64,000 nucleotides of DNA from Phoebastria nigripes. Taxonomy: Eukaryota > Chordata > Aves > Procellariiformes > Diomedeidae. Of the stretch, positions 13,112-26,587 are shown piece after piece; within the stretch, counting starts at the first letter, position 1; every line of letters begins with the position of its first letter. A program made the translations under genes and the position numbers. The stretch lies in the NCBI GenBank assembly GCA_035582835.1, contig JAYKAV010003063.1:339219-403218 (forward strand), in the 5' to 3' direction. The notes beneath the pieces were generated by a model. The model ran no database searches. It was not told the DNA's origin and was given only the letters and a program-made list of their open reading frames with translations.

Positions 13112-13116
13112 CATGG
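13112..13116 (+). repeat. Target-site duplication, right (CATGG)
   Basis: Right partner of 12835-12839. It fixes the LTR end at 13111. Confidence 0.8.
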
Positions 13117-15822
13117 TCACCATCAGGTCAAGCGTTTCCATACCTGTGGAGGGAGCGTGACCATAGCCCTGACTTTCATGAGCTTCTTCGACAAGATCTA
13201 TCCAGTTCATAATGTTAATTGTTTTTCACAGTGGAGCTTGTGATATTCTTTATCTAAAAATATTTAGAAGCAGTGATCAACAAGATGGCTCTACTGTCTT
13301 ACTCATTGTGTGAAAGGTTTTACACTAGTTAGTTAGTTCTTCAAACCAACTATAGTGATGGGTTCTCCATCTCTGAAATCATTACCAGCAGTGTTAGCTA
13401 AATTGTAAATTCTTAATCTCTACTGTCTGGGTCAAGATTTCAATTCTGAGAGATGTGGTGTCTAAGGAATGGAATGGTTCAAATTTTGACATCTTATTTT
13501 GTTGTGGAACACACAAAAAAACCCAGTAAATTATGTTCCAATATTTACGTAGGTTGTACGAATGCAACATCTATCCCACAGCTCACTGCCACAAATCTTT
13601 TCAGTGTAAATTCTTTCATTAGATCATTTACACATGTAATAGCGAGACAAGAATAGTAATAATAAAACGTACCATGTATATACATGGGCAGATGTATGTG
13701 TATTTACACAGAGAGAGAGATAGGGGTGTAAATCAATGGCTTCTCTGTAAGGGTTTTGATTCTCTTTCATCGTATGCTGAAATATTTGACCTATTTCTGG
13801 GGAAAGTCACTGACCAATGAATGAGATCTTAACATTGTTGCTTAATGATGCTGCTCAGCGGAAGAGTTAAAATTTGTGTTTGACTGCATCACCTTAAGCA
13901 ACTACTCAGAGTCTGGAGAGAAGACTCTTAAACTGTTTTAAATTAAAATATTTTAATATATTTTAGTATAAATATTCTGATGTGCGTATCAGATTAGTTA
14001 TAAGAAGTTATATCTGTCATAGATGAGAAATTTGGAATTGTTTTCCCCTCAACTATAAGTAGATTTCTTTCCTGCCAACAAGTTCCCAAGTTTAAGCTAA
14101 GCTATGCTGCCATGTCCTGTGTTCATGCAGCAGTTGCCCTGGGGAAAAAATGGCAATTTAATACAAAAACACAGTCAGGGATTTGTGGGTGGCAATGACA
14201 ACGGCAGAACCATATCTCAAAACAGGAGTCAGACTTTGAATACCAGATTGCTGATCGTGCTCTAAAAATATCCCTAAAATATTCATCTGAATATATGAAT
14301 GTATTCATGACTACTTTATAATCAACTTGTTGCATGTGTTTTTATATCCCTAGGTCATTTTAATGCTTTTGCAGCTCTTTGTGTCTCCATGCAGTGACAA
14401 GGTGGAAAGCGCTTGCTTTCCAGTTTCTGTGATGTTGAGAGATCTGTTTAAACTCATCAGAGTATCATTCTGAACTTCATATCCAAACTTATATATGATT
14501 GTAAAGATTTATCTCATGAGAATTGGGACTGAGAAACAGGTTGGAATTCAATTTTCCCAAGAAAGCTTGCTTTCCCAGAAATTACATTTTGAAATATCAA
14601 AGCAGTGAAATACTGAAATAGTGATTTATTGGATATATTCATTTTTCTGACCTTCTTATTTTATTTTAAAATAGTTTAACAAAATATTTAGTTCTGACTG
14701 TTGTATCCTGGAGTCCAGTATGCTGTATGTTTGGGGTTTTTTTTGAAAAAGAGGGATGTAGAAGAAGAATAAAAGTAAAGCTACAGTGTGAGAGAGTGAC
14801 ATGGTTTTCCTGTGCTGGAAACAGGAGNAAGAGTGTGAAAAAAATTGAAACAAATTTAAAAGAACAGNCAACAGAAAAAAATCACGTGACAAATCATACA
14901 TAGCTAGCCTTGCCATAGACCTTTTTTNGGGGGGCGGGGTGTGTGTGTGAGAGGTGTTAATGATGATTCAGAAGCCCAGAAGCAGTCAACTATATCATAA
15001 GAGAAAAGCAAAATTATGTGGAAGTGTATAAGCAGATGTGGTATCTTAAAAACACGAGGCAAGTCTTCTGTCCCACATGGCAGCCAGAATCCTCTGTCTA
15101 GATTGAGATATCACAGTTGAAGAAAAATGTTAACTGGCTGGACAAATAAGGAGTAAGAACAACAAGAGTGATCAGAAATTCATAATCCATTGTAAGAAAA
15201 TAATTAAGTAAGTCAAAATAAATAGGAGAAATCTTCAGTGAGTAAAAACATCACTGAGAAATAGAGGGGGAATAAATCAGTTCCTGTATCTACCACAGAC
15301 AGGAGAAGAAACAATGGCTAAAAATACAGGAAGAGAGATGAAAGTTGGACATTAAGCAAGATATTCTATCAATCAGTGGGAACACAGGAGAGTATTGCCT
15401 ATAATGGTTGCAGGCTTTTCCTGTGGTTGGAAGTTTTTAATTAAAAGTTGAACAAATTTGTATACAGAATACTGTAGGGACAGTAGGTCTCTCCTTAGTC
15501 AGGCAGATGGACAAAAACCTACTTATTTTCTATGATTTCCTAATGAGTTTAAGTAGCACTTTAAAGAGTCAGCTGTTTGCTATGCACAATCTAGAGGTGA
15601 TAAAATGCTTAATATTAGTCCAGTACAATAATATGCTGAATCTGACTAAATAGATTTCACTAAGTTCAGCAATTTTCAGCAGCACAAGAGACTGGAATAA
15701 AAATCCTTAAATATACCTGTTCAATGACCTCTTAATCACTTGTAAAAAGTCTAAGCTGCTTCAAGAGGTTGCACTACATGTTTGTTCAAGAGACGGAAAT
15801 TCAAATTATCCTCATATAACTG

Positions 15823-15908
<86 letters not shown>

Positions 15909-16332
15909 CCAGGATAATAAATAAAACTATTTTCCTAGAAAATTTGTACACTTACATTTTATTTTATAGCTCTTTATGGCTTCACTGGAACATGTTTTGC
16001 TTCCCCAATAAATTGTACTGAAGGAATAGTAAGATAGAGATACAGATAAATACTGAATTGCTAGAACTTATTTTCAAAGGAAGAAGAGTAACTAAATAAT
16101 CTCCATAAATAAAGAAAATGTGGTTAAAAAAGTTATTAAATGCTTTTGGAGAAGATTAAACAATAACATTACCTAACAATATTAAAATATAAAGGTTCCA
16201 TTTAATATAGAGATCAAAAATGCTCAGTAATGTTTTTGCATTTTGTCAGTTAAAAATGAAAATATATGTAAGGAAAATAGTTTCTGTGACCTCCAGATAT
16301 CTTTTAAACATCTAAAACGAAAATGCTTTAGA
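13117..16332. other. AT-rich non-coding DNA
   Basis: No gene recognised; very AT-rich, especially 15.6-16.3 kb. The only clear structure is the long poly(A) run at 15.8 kb. Confidence 0.55.
15823..15907 (+). repeat. 85-nt uninterrupted poly(A)
   Basis: Eighty-five consecutive A residues with no interruption. No AATAAA lies in the 40 bp before it (the nearest is about 130 bp upstream) and no flanking duplication was seen, so a processed-pseudogene or SINE origin is not supported. The exact length is unreliable in any assembly. Confidence 0.95.
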
Positions 16333-16604
16333 TGACTCTAACAGAACAGAGACCTAGAAGAAACCTCCTGGATCACCAAACCCAGTCTCAATGTTATCAC
16401 AGACAACCATAATATCTAATCCTTTCACTGCATTGATAACTGTCCATTTTAAGATTCAAGACAGCTTTTTATTCTCACCTGTCCTGCTGGAAAGCTCTTT
16501 AGGACCTCACAGCTGTGATAGTTAAAAAATTTCTAATTTCCATTCCAAATTTATTCATGACCAATAATAAAGAATCATCTCACATTTTATCGGTGAGATA
16601 ATAA
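16333..16604 (-). mobile_element. Old CR1-like LINE remnant, minus strand
   Basis: Read on the minus strand it ends like a CR1: the plus strand shows AACAGAACAGAGACCTAGAAG, then ACCTCCTGGATCACCAAACC, equivalent to the CR1 3' end seen at 20.3 and 41.2 kb. Further on, TAATTTCCATTCCAAATTT and ATTCATGACCA resemble the upstream part of old amniote CR1 families, from memory of those families. It is far more diverged than the other CR1s here, and boundaries are approximate. Confidence 0.55.
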
Positions 16605-17394
16605 ATGTCATTTCTCTGTAACAGGATGAAAGTCAGCAGAACAGATTGTGAATCCNTTAAGAAAAAAGTGAAAAAAAAAAGCTCAAACCAGATACAAATT
16701 AAATTTACCATCAAGGTATATAAAAAAAAAATTGTTCGTTTTAANGATATTCTTCATATTTTTTCTCAAAGCCTAATTTTGAACAGCTTAGCTTTTACAA
16801 GATGAAATGTTTAACCTGTGTAGAAAGGATGTTGGTTTTAACTCTTTCTAACATGTGGACATATATTCTTTACAGGAAGAAATTAAAATATCTGTAACCT
16901 GCTCCCAATGAGTAACTTATCTGGTTATTTACTGCAAATATTTGGATCAGGTCTTGTCTGTTCTAATAAATTACACATCATATTGCTCAGGAGATGCCTA
17001 CAGCTATGGAACTAAAAGTGCATGTAAGAAGAAAATTAAATTCAGAATGAAAAACTATCTACAGCAAGAGGTAGTCAGTTTTAAACCTCTGGTTCCAAAA
17101 GGTTTGCATTGGTTTATACCAGTTAAAACTTTGGCTCATTGTTTTTTCTGTATACCTTTTTATCTTTCTGCATAATGCATTCATCATCCTAATCTTCAGG
17201 CAGCATATGGAAAATGAAGAGTGACAGTTCTATATATCCCTCGATGCATCTTGTTGTCCGCCTAATAATGAACTGTCTTTTCAAAAGGAATTCATATGAC
17301 TGAGCATTTGCCATAAGGAAATTCGCAGGACCATTCACGTTGTTTCATTACTTGGACACTTTTATGAACCTCATGTAATATTATTCATCATGGC

Positions 17395-17520
17395 TTTAGA
17401 ATTTCATCTCAGAGCTGTTTGCTCATGTGGTCAAAGCACGGAGCCAAGACTCAGGAGACACAGATTTATTCCTTACCATGTATCAGCTTTTATAGCTTTA
17501 AATGGCGTGAAGGACATTTT
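17395..17520 (+). mobile_element. Possible old MIR-like SINE relic
   Basis: Contains words in the order expected of a tRNA-derived core SINE (TGGTCAAAGCAC, then ACTCAGGAGACACAGATTTATTCC as a decayed box-B-like region). Recognised by resemblance only. Confidence 0.35.
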
Positions 17521-18189
17521 TCTTTTCGTTACCTATAAATTTCTCTCATTATTACTTTGAAAAGGATGAATTGTTCCATATTTAATAAATGTCTTTTTCT
17601 ACTGTGTTTCCCTAGAAAAAAAGACAACAGCAATTACAGCAATGGAAAAACAAAACGTTTAGGTCCTAAATTAGACAGGAGAGATCCGAGTCTTTAGTTT
17701 TAGATTCTCCATTGAAGCTGCATAAGGCAACAGTGTTNTAACAGGTGCTTTCCATATTAATTCCTACTTCTGCTGAGAGTGGCAGCTGCCAGATGAAACC
17801 TTATTCAGGTGGCTGAATTTGTAAAACAGTCAGGTAATGAACTACATCTTCTCTTCATGGTGATTTTAAAACTCTGTAACCTTGAATATTCCCAGCACAC
17901 TCGGTCTCTGTGCCAAATTCTTAAACCTTTTCTTGTGTTGTTCAGCTTCTGACCCCTTGCATCACTTTGCTGATTTCAGGGAGGTTCCTAGCAGCAATTA
18001 TTATTTCTTAATTCAAACAATATGAAAATATTAAGTGGGGTTTTTGTTGTTGTTGTTATTTGTTTGGTTTTCATTATTTTTTTTTCTTCAGGGTGTAATA
18101 TATGATCCCTTTTGTGATAGGAGGTGTTGTTTTAAGACCACTTTGTTATGCAAGTCATTGAGCATAACCAACCTTTCCTGGTTTCAGGG

Positions 18190-18245
18190 TTTGTTTTTTT
18201 GTTTGTTTGNTTGCTTGTTTGTTTGTTTTGTTTTGTTTTGTTTTC
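18190..18245 (+). repeat. (TTTG)n / (TTTTG)n simple repeat
   Basis: TTTG tetramers with one n and one TTGC variant, then TTTTG pentamers. A short (TTG)n run lies just upstream near 18042-18058. Confidence 0.9.
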
Positions 18246-20324
18246 AAATGTCTCTTTTTAAGAATTAAATAAAATACTTAAGATCTAGATATTTTCCCTC
18301 AAAATTAGTAACAAATTCTGCACAAATTCTGTAGCAGCAGCAGGAAGAAGCTCCATTTCAGTAACCTCAAAAGAAACACTCTGGTCTGACTCCCAAATTC
18401 ACCTCAAAACTGTTCACCAAAGAGATGCTGATGCAGGCACGCTGCCTTTTAAGAGCGGACTCTCATTTAAAACTATGTTATTAGGGCTGAATGGCTGTCT
18501 GAGTGAACAGCAGCAGCAGCTTGAACGAGAGACTGAGGGTAGCCAAATTGGATATTGTACAATATATATTATTCAAATAGATGGAGGTGTGAGGCTAACA
18601 TCTGCCTTACTCTTCTTATGTGTGCCAAAACATTCATGCACTCAGCTTTCTGCTATTCCAGGAATCACTCAAGCACTTATAAGTAGTTTCACTAAGCTGG
18701 AACTTCCTTTCTCAGGTGTTCACCCAGCAGTCAGCTGCTTGCCTTGCACTGGAGGAAAAAAAATCCCAGCTTTGATAGGAAGAGTCTGGTTTTCCCAAAT
18801 TTTTGAGCCACAGAAGAAGAACATGGTGCAGGGTAAGCAGAGTATAGTCTCTACTGAGATTTGTTATCATGTAATGTTTTATAAACTTGGATTTTTAGAT
18901 GCTATTTCCTTGGTGGGTTTTTCTTTCCCTCCTATTTTTACTTTTTCAACTGAGCATGAGAAGTGGAAAGAATCTTTTCCTACTTTTCCACTTCAGGAGA
19001 ACTAAAGAGCTGTGTTCAGTCAGGACTGTGTGATAAAAGAAAACCAGATCCTCTCTCCTATTCATGCGCTCAGAAACTCCAGGCTTTCTCTACTAGGGAT
19101 GTTAAGAAGCTGTTTCTCCCTGTTGAGAGCTGGCACTAATCAGGCCTTCTGGCAAGCTCTCCTCTGTGTGCCTCATGGAAATGAGAGGATGGTCGGTCTT
19201 CTCCGTGCGTCTTTCTTCCTTCTCTGCTAGGTACAGGAACATCACTGATAATCATATATCCAAATACTGGATTTTCCAGGACTGTGTGCTTGAGACAAGG
19301 TTTGTTGCATTGCTTTTTTTTTACACATAAAGCTGCCTCACAAAAAAAAATCTATGAGGAAGGTTCAGTAGATGAAAGTGGAGCAAACGGAGGTTAAATG
19401 CTGTAGTCATGTTGATGCAGTGACACAGGGACAAAAGATGGTGTCAAGGCTGAGGTTTGAGTGCTGACTCTTGGTACGGTGAGTCAACCACCAGCATATG
19501 TTCTTTTTCTTCTATTTGGAAAGAAACCTACTTCATCTGGTCAGGACTGAATCCAGAATGTCCTGTTTCTACAGTTTTTTCTGGACGCCTGTTCCCAAAA
19601 TATTGTACATCGTGGTGCAAAAAAGGAGGAACAGAAAGGAAAAGGAGGTCTGTGCATGCCACTGGTGTGCACCAGTCCCCTATAGGAGACATGTATTTGG
19701 GCTTCCTTCCCAATGGAAACGAAGGCACAGGGGATTTGTGTGGATGTTGTGTTTGGAAGAAAAAAGGTGGCTGGAGCATGCACTCGGATCTGGGATTAGG
19801 GTGCTTACCTGGCCATGGGGACTAGATATAGTCTAAGGATGGCAATTAATAATTACCACAAGTAAATTTATCACTGCTGTAAAATGACTGCGCAAAACAG
19901 TTGTGCCACGATGGTGGTGCGGGAAGATCTGCAGCCTCCTCCCACAGCGTTCAAAAACCATAAAAAATCTTTTCTTGCATCTATTCTGCTGTCTCAAGCA
20001 CACTTTTTGTTCAGGTGATAGAAATGAGGAATTGCTGGGAANCACAGTTTCAAAAGGCTGAGTTAGTGTAACCAGCTCGCCAGTGAGCAGCAGGAGTCTG
20101 GGTCACTGAGGCTGAAGAGAATTGCATCAGCTGGTGAAAGNCCAGCTACTGACTGGCCCCTAATTTCGTACATGTCTATATATTAAGTCAAGAATGAACT
20201 GCTGTGACCCTACATTTTCATCTTTGTATAACACAGATGATATGAAGTAATAATTTCTCCATTGAGTCTATAATGTCTATTTAAAATAAAAAACATATTT
20301 AAAATGGGGAAAAATATCCAATCT

Positions 20325-21148
20325 TAGAATCATAGAATCATAGAATAGTTTGGGTCGGAAGGGACCTTTAAAGGTCATCTAGTCCAACCCCCCTGCCGTA
20401 GGCAGGGACATCTTCAACTAGATCAGGTTGCTCAGAGCCCCGTCCAACCCGACCTTGAATGTGTCCAGGGATGGGGCATCTACCACCTCTCTGGGCAACC
20501 TGTGCCAGTGTTTCACCACCCTCANCNTCAAAAATTTCTTCCTTCTATCTAGTCTAAATCTACCCTCTTTTAGTTTAAAGCCATTCCCCCTTGTCCTGTC
20601 ACAACAGGCCCTGCTAAAAAATTTGTCCCCATCTTTTTTATAAGCCCCCTTTAAGAACTGAAAGGCTGCAATAAGGTCTCCCCGAAGCCTTCTCTTCTCC
20701 AGGCTGAACAACCCCAACTCTCTCAGCCCTTCTTCACGGGAGAGATGTTCCATCCCTCTGATCATTTTTGTGGCCCTCCTCTGGACCCGCTCCAACAGGT
20801 CCATGTCTTTCTTGTGCTGAGGGCTCCAGACATGGACACAGTACTGCAGGTGGGGTCTCACCAGAGCAGAGCAGAGGGGCAGAATCACCTCCCTCAACCT
20901 GCTGGCCACGCTTCTTGTGATGCAGCCCAGGGTATGGTTGGCCTTCTGGGCTGAGAGCACACATTGCTGGCTCATGTCCAGCTTTTCATCCACCAGTACN
21001 CCCAAGTCCTTCTCGGCAGGGCTGCTCTCAATCCCTTCATCCTCCAGCCTGTATTGATACCGGGGGTTGCCCCAACCCAGGTGCAGGACCTTGCACTTGG
21101 CCTTGTTGAACCTCATGAGGTTCACACGGGCCCACTTCTCGAGCTTGT
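20325..21148 (-). mobile_element. CR1 LINE, 5'-truncated, minus strand
   Basis: On the plus strand it begins with the 3' octamer repeat (TAGAATCA units) followed by the conserved CR1 3' UTR (GTTTGGGTCGGAAGGGACC; CTAGTCCAACCCCCCTGCC). The ORF2 C-terminal coding part runs to about 21148, where homology stops after GAGCTTGT. The 5' break lies within a few bases of the equivalent break in the CR1 at 48.0 kb. Closely related to the copies at 41.2 and 48.0 kb. Confidence 0.95.
20418..21148 (-). pseudogene. CR1 ORF2 C-terminal fragment
   Basis: About 243 codons of the region downstream of the RT active site in CR1 ORF2, read on the minus strand. Recognisable segments in order: [102 protein letters not shown], and the C-terminal [16 protein letters not shown]. 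The frame is open except for ambiguous bases near 20525-20527 and 21000. It keeps the [15 protein letters not shown] junction intact, whereas the copies at 41 and 48 kb carry a duplication and frame break there. It lacks the endonuclease and catalytic RT motifs, so it is a dead fragment. Confidence 0.9.
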
Positions 21149-24100
21149 GATCTTGATTTAAAGACTTCAAGTCAGGGAAATCCTCCTTGCCCTAACGTAA
21201 TCTTTTACCATGTAAAAAGAAGGTGTTTTGCTTCTAGCCCATGTTATTTCAGCTTCCAGCTCATCCACCCACCCATTTATTTCACTTTGTAAATGTTCAC
21301 TTCCTTGCAGTCTGTTCATGGGTGAAGTGTAGAGATAAGGCTTTGGAAGTATTTGNCTATAACTCAAGTTTCCTAAACATCAATGAAATTTCACAGTTAT
21401 TTTTAAGCTGTTTGTGATTGGCCATTTTTTTCATATGTAGACATTAAATCAGTTCCAGAATGATCTCACTACTATTTCTCTACTCTTACCTGATGTTTTT
21501 CAGTTAATGTATTCCAGGTTCAAGTCAGTCCCCTTTGCTACAACAACAATTTGAAATCTTTATTCAGNTAGCTACTTCCATAATTTATAAGTTATTTCTA
21601 ATACTTCATTCCAAGATCTTGTTCATCAGCTTGCAAATTTGCAAGTATTCTGCAACANGGTGTATGGCTTCACTCTTATTCCAAGTGATCCATGTTGGTC
21701 TTACACATTTATCAAACGTGCATCATTGACAATTTTTACCNGAAATAATAAGATGTCAGCATTGAGTCTCCACAGAACTTCACCATTAATAATTGCTCCA
21801 TGAAACTGCTATACTTTTTAAACAGGTNCACCTCCCACATATATATTTCAGTGCAGGTCATAAGTGCAACACCTGTTTTATGTGGCATTAACAGGTTCTT
21901 CAAAATACCATGGTGAAGGAGCANGCAACACCAGAGACAACTGGAGAGAAGATACCAGCTGGGTTTGATTGAGTGCAACAATTTTGCTGCTGTCAACCCT
22001 AGCAGCAATTACCCAGCAGCACNTGGAAGACAGCTGTTAAGTATACTCTGGAAAGCATTTATTGTATTGACTTTCAACTGTATTGAGTTGAATCAAAAAG
22101 TAGGCATTTCCAAAATGCATTCATTCACAAGAATGTGTGCAGAGTCCTTCTGAGTTTCTTTCACTCTTAATCCCTTTTTTATTCTCCATGAGGCATAATG
22201 TGGGCAGGAGAAGTGAAGAAAATATAATTCTTCCTCAGGAAACTTGAAACTTGGGTGTTTCTTTACAATGAGTGTTGCCTTTGCATTTAGTTTGGCTTCT
22301 CAGAAGTCAGTCTGTGTGAAGCAGGAAAATGAACCATCAGATTCTCCATCCTGATGTCTGTTTTATCTGCAGAACTCGTTCTCCATACAGTGGGTTTATT
22401 ACAGGTGATGAGGGCAAATTTTGTGAGAATTTCTTGTTCATACAATGATGGCAAATCACTGAAAAGTGAAATCCCCTCTCCTTTTCCCCAGCTGTCTGCC
22501 ATTTCTCAGCTAAGCCATCTCAGTATTTTCTGACATTTTCTGCTTTCTGCTTTAATGTGATTAAACTTGTGATACATTGTCAGAAGGTTTAGCCAATGGC
22601 AGGATTACAAAATGCCAGACACATCACTGCTAGTTCCACTCAAGTTCTCCTTAAATATGTTCCTTTTTGATACAAATTACTCATGATCTGTGGGTGGCAA
22701 ACCAGATCCCATCAATTCCAGCAACTCCTATGAAAGCTGAGAGGTTAATAGTTCATTTAGGATTTGACACACAAATCTAGCCAGCAATCAAGCAAACTTT
22801 TTGTTCAAAGTTTGTAGTGGTGAAAATAAGGAACACATGTTCCTGTGCTTGATCTTTGGGACACACCCACGAAGTCAACAAATTAATTTCATGGAATATA
22901 CACATGAAGTCAATAAACATTTCCTGGGAAAATTATTCCTGCCTTCTCCGACTACAGTTTAAAACATATGTATATATGTATATATACATGTGTGTGTATA
23001 TATATATAAATATATATACATACATACAAACACTGTCCATTCAGATGGATTGGCTGGTCACTTAGGACTGGAAGGTACCGTTATCTTCATCACTGAACAA
23101 AGGGACTCTTGGTGAAGCTAACTCTTTCTCAGATGCCTTCATGCTCCTAGTATCAAGTAAAAGTTTTTAGTTGGCTACATCGGAGCTAATGATTATTTAC
23201 CCACTTTCTCCTATCCCTTCTTAAGCTGAGGTGGGAAGCTGAGTGAAGTCCTACCTGGCCATCTTCTTTAGGCCTACCAGGATGCATGGTGCCTGCTATG
23301 TTAGCTTTTCCATGGCATGCTGCCAAAGCAAACCTCACCCACATCACCGATTGCTTTCAGTTTTTTCTGAAGAACTACCTCACAGTGACAATGTGTATTT
23401 ATTGATAAGTCAATAGCATCGAGCCCTGAAATGGCTAGAGATGAGCACATGTACATTATTCTGATAGGTGTCCTGAATGCCAACCCAACCACATGTCCCT
23501 TTTTTTTCTTTTTTCCTTTTCACTTGCATCCCCGTGTTACCACTCCTTTGTGTGTGTGCTGTGTCATCTTGTCCTATCACTTTTCTCTCTAAGCCAGATC
23601 ACTCCCCTGGTGAAACGTGTGGACCCAAACATCATGAAGTGGGACCTACCCAAGGAGGAAACGAAGACATAGCCAGTTTAGGGGTGAAATGGTGAGATCC
23701 TGTATCCCTTGACCTGGTACTATTTGACATGCCCAGCAAAGAGAAGGGTTGTGAGATGGTAGGGGAGGCAGGGATGAAAGGTATTTGACCACAAGATTGG
23801 AAGAGTTATAATTCCCTGTTGGATGACAGGGCCATATGGGAACCTGAGATTTGTGTATCTGTGTGACACTGAGGCAACTGTGTGGGGCAGGCAGTTGTGA
23901 GGACTGCAGGCTGTGGGGCTGTGCCTGGAGATCAGAGCCTTGTGGAGAATGCAAAGGACCTCAGGTTTTTAGGCTAAGCATCCTTCCAGCAATGAAACCA
24001 ACTGATAAACCTGAATCCTTCAGACTGCCGTGAAAGAAGGAATGATAATTCATTCACAACCAGATATTTTACTGATATAGCTTCATCAGTCCCCATTGCT

Positions 24101-26587
24101 GGTAATGAAGAGGAAATGCAAGCTTCTCTGCTAATGTTTTATTTCTGTGGTCCGGTTCTATTTGCCAGTGATTTCCACCAGTTCTTGTAACACATATCAG
24201 AATGAACTTTCTGTCTCTCACCCTGGGGTCTCTGATGGGAGAGACAAAGCAGTGTGTCAAAGTGTTCTTAAATAATGGGTACTGATTGGTATGAAATTAC
24301 TTCATCCCACACACTGTTTGGCCATTACACGTGATTAATCAAGAGCATATGACTGCTAGAAGACATGAAGCTCCTGCCAAAATATTCTTTAATTTAGCTG
24401 GAATATAAACAAACACAAAACAACAACAAAGACCCACAATACTTATTTGCATAATGAAGAGCTGTGTTTGGTGGAGAACAAAAATGCATCTATTTAAAAA
24501 AACCCAAAACTATTGTGTTTCTCATAGTTAATCACACTCTAGCCTTAGATAATTGAAAAGTAACACAAGGTTAAGTACTGCATGGCATTTATTTTCTTTT
24601 TATTGCCTTCTTTTTATATATATTCTATCAAGAATGTGGAGCATACTTAGTCAATACAAACCATCCAGCTGGCTTGGAGAATAGTTATTGGATAAGAATA
24701 TTACTTTTTACTTTAATTTATTTGTATATACATAGCCAGCTGGCTTTTAGGGAGTGAAATGATGAAAAAAACCAAAACAAAACCAGAGCTTCAATAACGT
24801 TATGCAGTTACTTATAGTGCTGATTTTTTCTTAAGTGCCAGCTGTGGAAAAGGGTAACACCTGAAACTGGGGCTGGGAGAATGGGATGTGCTGAAAGATA
24901 GCGACACAAGAAGTGGGGATGCAAATACAGCAATTGGAGGGGTCCTCTTCCTTAAGGAGCACTGGACCATCACTGTTTCTTACTGTTTCTGAGCTGCCCT
25001 CTCTGTCCCAACAGGCAGCAAGCTGAATGAGTGCAGCTACGACATCTGCCAAGTCCTACATTTTGTTTACAGTCATCTTGTGTGCTCTTAATTTCTTGAG
25101 TCAAACTAATTTCTTGAGATAAACACATGATTTTTATAGCTCCTCTGCCCAGCTCTCATTCCTCACATCCAGTTGCCGTTGCAGTCAGATCTGTGACTCA
25201 CAAAACATGCTGGAAGGAAAGCGTGAGCTGAAAAAGGGGTGAGTAATAACAGAAAGACAGGAGACTGTATGGGATCTGAAGACAAGACAACAGCAGTCTG
25301 ATTGTGAGACTCAACGCCAGGGTGTTAATGATTAATGGGAGAGAAGATGAGCTAGCACGTAGCTGTGAGAGTGTCCTGCTCTTCCCTTCCCCTAATGTTT
25401 CTAAGGCCATCTCCCACACTGCATCCTGGCCCTCCCTCCCCACTCCAGCTTTGCATATTTGCTTTTTTGCCTACTCTGGCTTGTCTAATATATTCAAATT
25501 TCCAAAATGATGCTCTTTCTAATAGTGATGCCTGCCTCTGGCATATCTTAGGCTGTCAAATTTCCTTAAGTAAAGCCTGTCTAAGTCTGTTTGCAAAGGA
25601 TACAAATGCTACAAATAGCAGGGGAAAAAATGGCCCATATAAAAAAAAAAAGTTAAATTATAGCTATAAAAGAAAACATTCTATGACTTCTTTAATATTA
25701 GGATGTTACTGCCTGTCATAAACCTCTCTTCCTGCATGCTCCCCACCCCCACTTTAAAAATCATATGTCTGTATGACAGTCTTATGATATAGATGACGAG
25801 ATCACATCAGCCATGATAAGATCTAGAATATAAAGAACAGAGACTGCAGATCTATATATATTATTCATGTCACAACTTCAGAAATGATTGCAGATGTTGG
25901 ACAACAAGGATTATTTTTATCAGCTTTTAAATACTTCCCAGCTAAAAAAAAGAAAACACACCTGTCTTTAGTTGATACAACAACAATTTTAGAGATGATC
26001 TACTTGTTCAGGGGGGAGGAGGGGGAGAGGTGACGAAAAAGGGGAAAGAGTCTAGACAGAAATACTTGAAGATTTCATGCTAACCTAAAGATGCCTTGTT
26101 TGTGTAAAACTCATTACACGCTCTGTAATTACATGATCTCTCACTATTTTGCAAATGATTTCATAAAACAAAGTGTTTCTGAAAAGACTTGTGAAGGAAA
26201 ATAACGGACTTTTTTTTCCAGAAATGGATTTTTGGTGTCTGTCTGTTTCCTCGTTTGTTTTTCTTATTGAGAAACAGCAGAATGAGACTGATGTCCTTTT
26301 GGAAAAAAGACAAAAGGAAGTCAGAGTGTGGTTGAGGGGGAAAGTATATTGGAGAACAATATTTGCTTGGTAATATTTTTAACAGAAATATACTTTTAAA
26401 AATAAAGGGAATAAATAATAAATATGTTTTATCCTTTTCTTTCTCTTTCCCTGGGATCTAAGGATAATTTGCAGGTTACCTTTATAGGCCGATACAATTA
26501 TGCTCACTGGAAATGATTGTCAGTCCCAATGGTATCATATTACTGTCAAATGAACTCCCTTTCCTAAGCCTTAGTAGAGATGATGAC
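21149..26587. other. AT-rich non-coding DNA, no gene seen
   Basis: 5.4 kb without recognisable genes or elements apart from a TA/TG microsatellite near 23.0 kb. Open stretches reach about 118 codons (25365-25721) without known domains. Confidence 0.55.
22964..23030. repeat. TA/TG/CA alternating microsatellite
   Basis: Imperfect mixture of TATG, TATA, TGTG and TACA units. Alternating purine-pyrimidine throughout. Confidence 0.9.

Larger units (their letters stand above)
16605..20324. other. AT-rich non-coding DNA
   Basis: No gene recognised. A 176-codon open stretch at 18475-19005 and overlapping open frames on both strands at 19457-19836 have no recognisable domain. Around 17395-17520, GGTCAAAGCACGGAGCCAAG and the following GACTCAGGAGACACAGATT look like an old MIR/tRNA-derived SINE relic. 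Confidence 0.5.

Noticed and set aside
18475..19005. 176-codon open frame
   Set aside because: No recognisable domain, no splice or promoter context; length is within what chance gives in 64 kb of vertebrate DNA.
19457..19836. Open frames on both strands over the same 350 bp
   Set aside because: No known motif; the opposing frames overlap. A decayed exon cannot be excluded but nothing supports one.
20428..21161. Plus-strand open frames over the CR1 at 20 kb
   Set aside because: Antisense shadows of the CR1 ORF2 on the minus strand.
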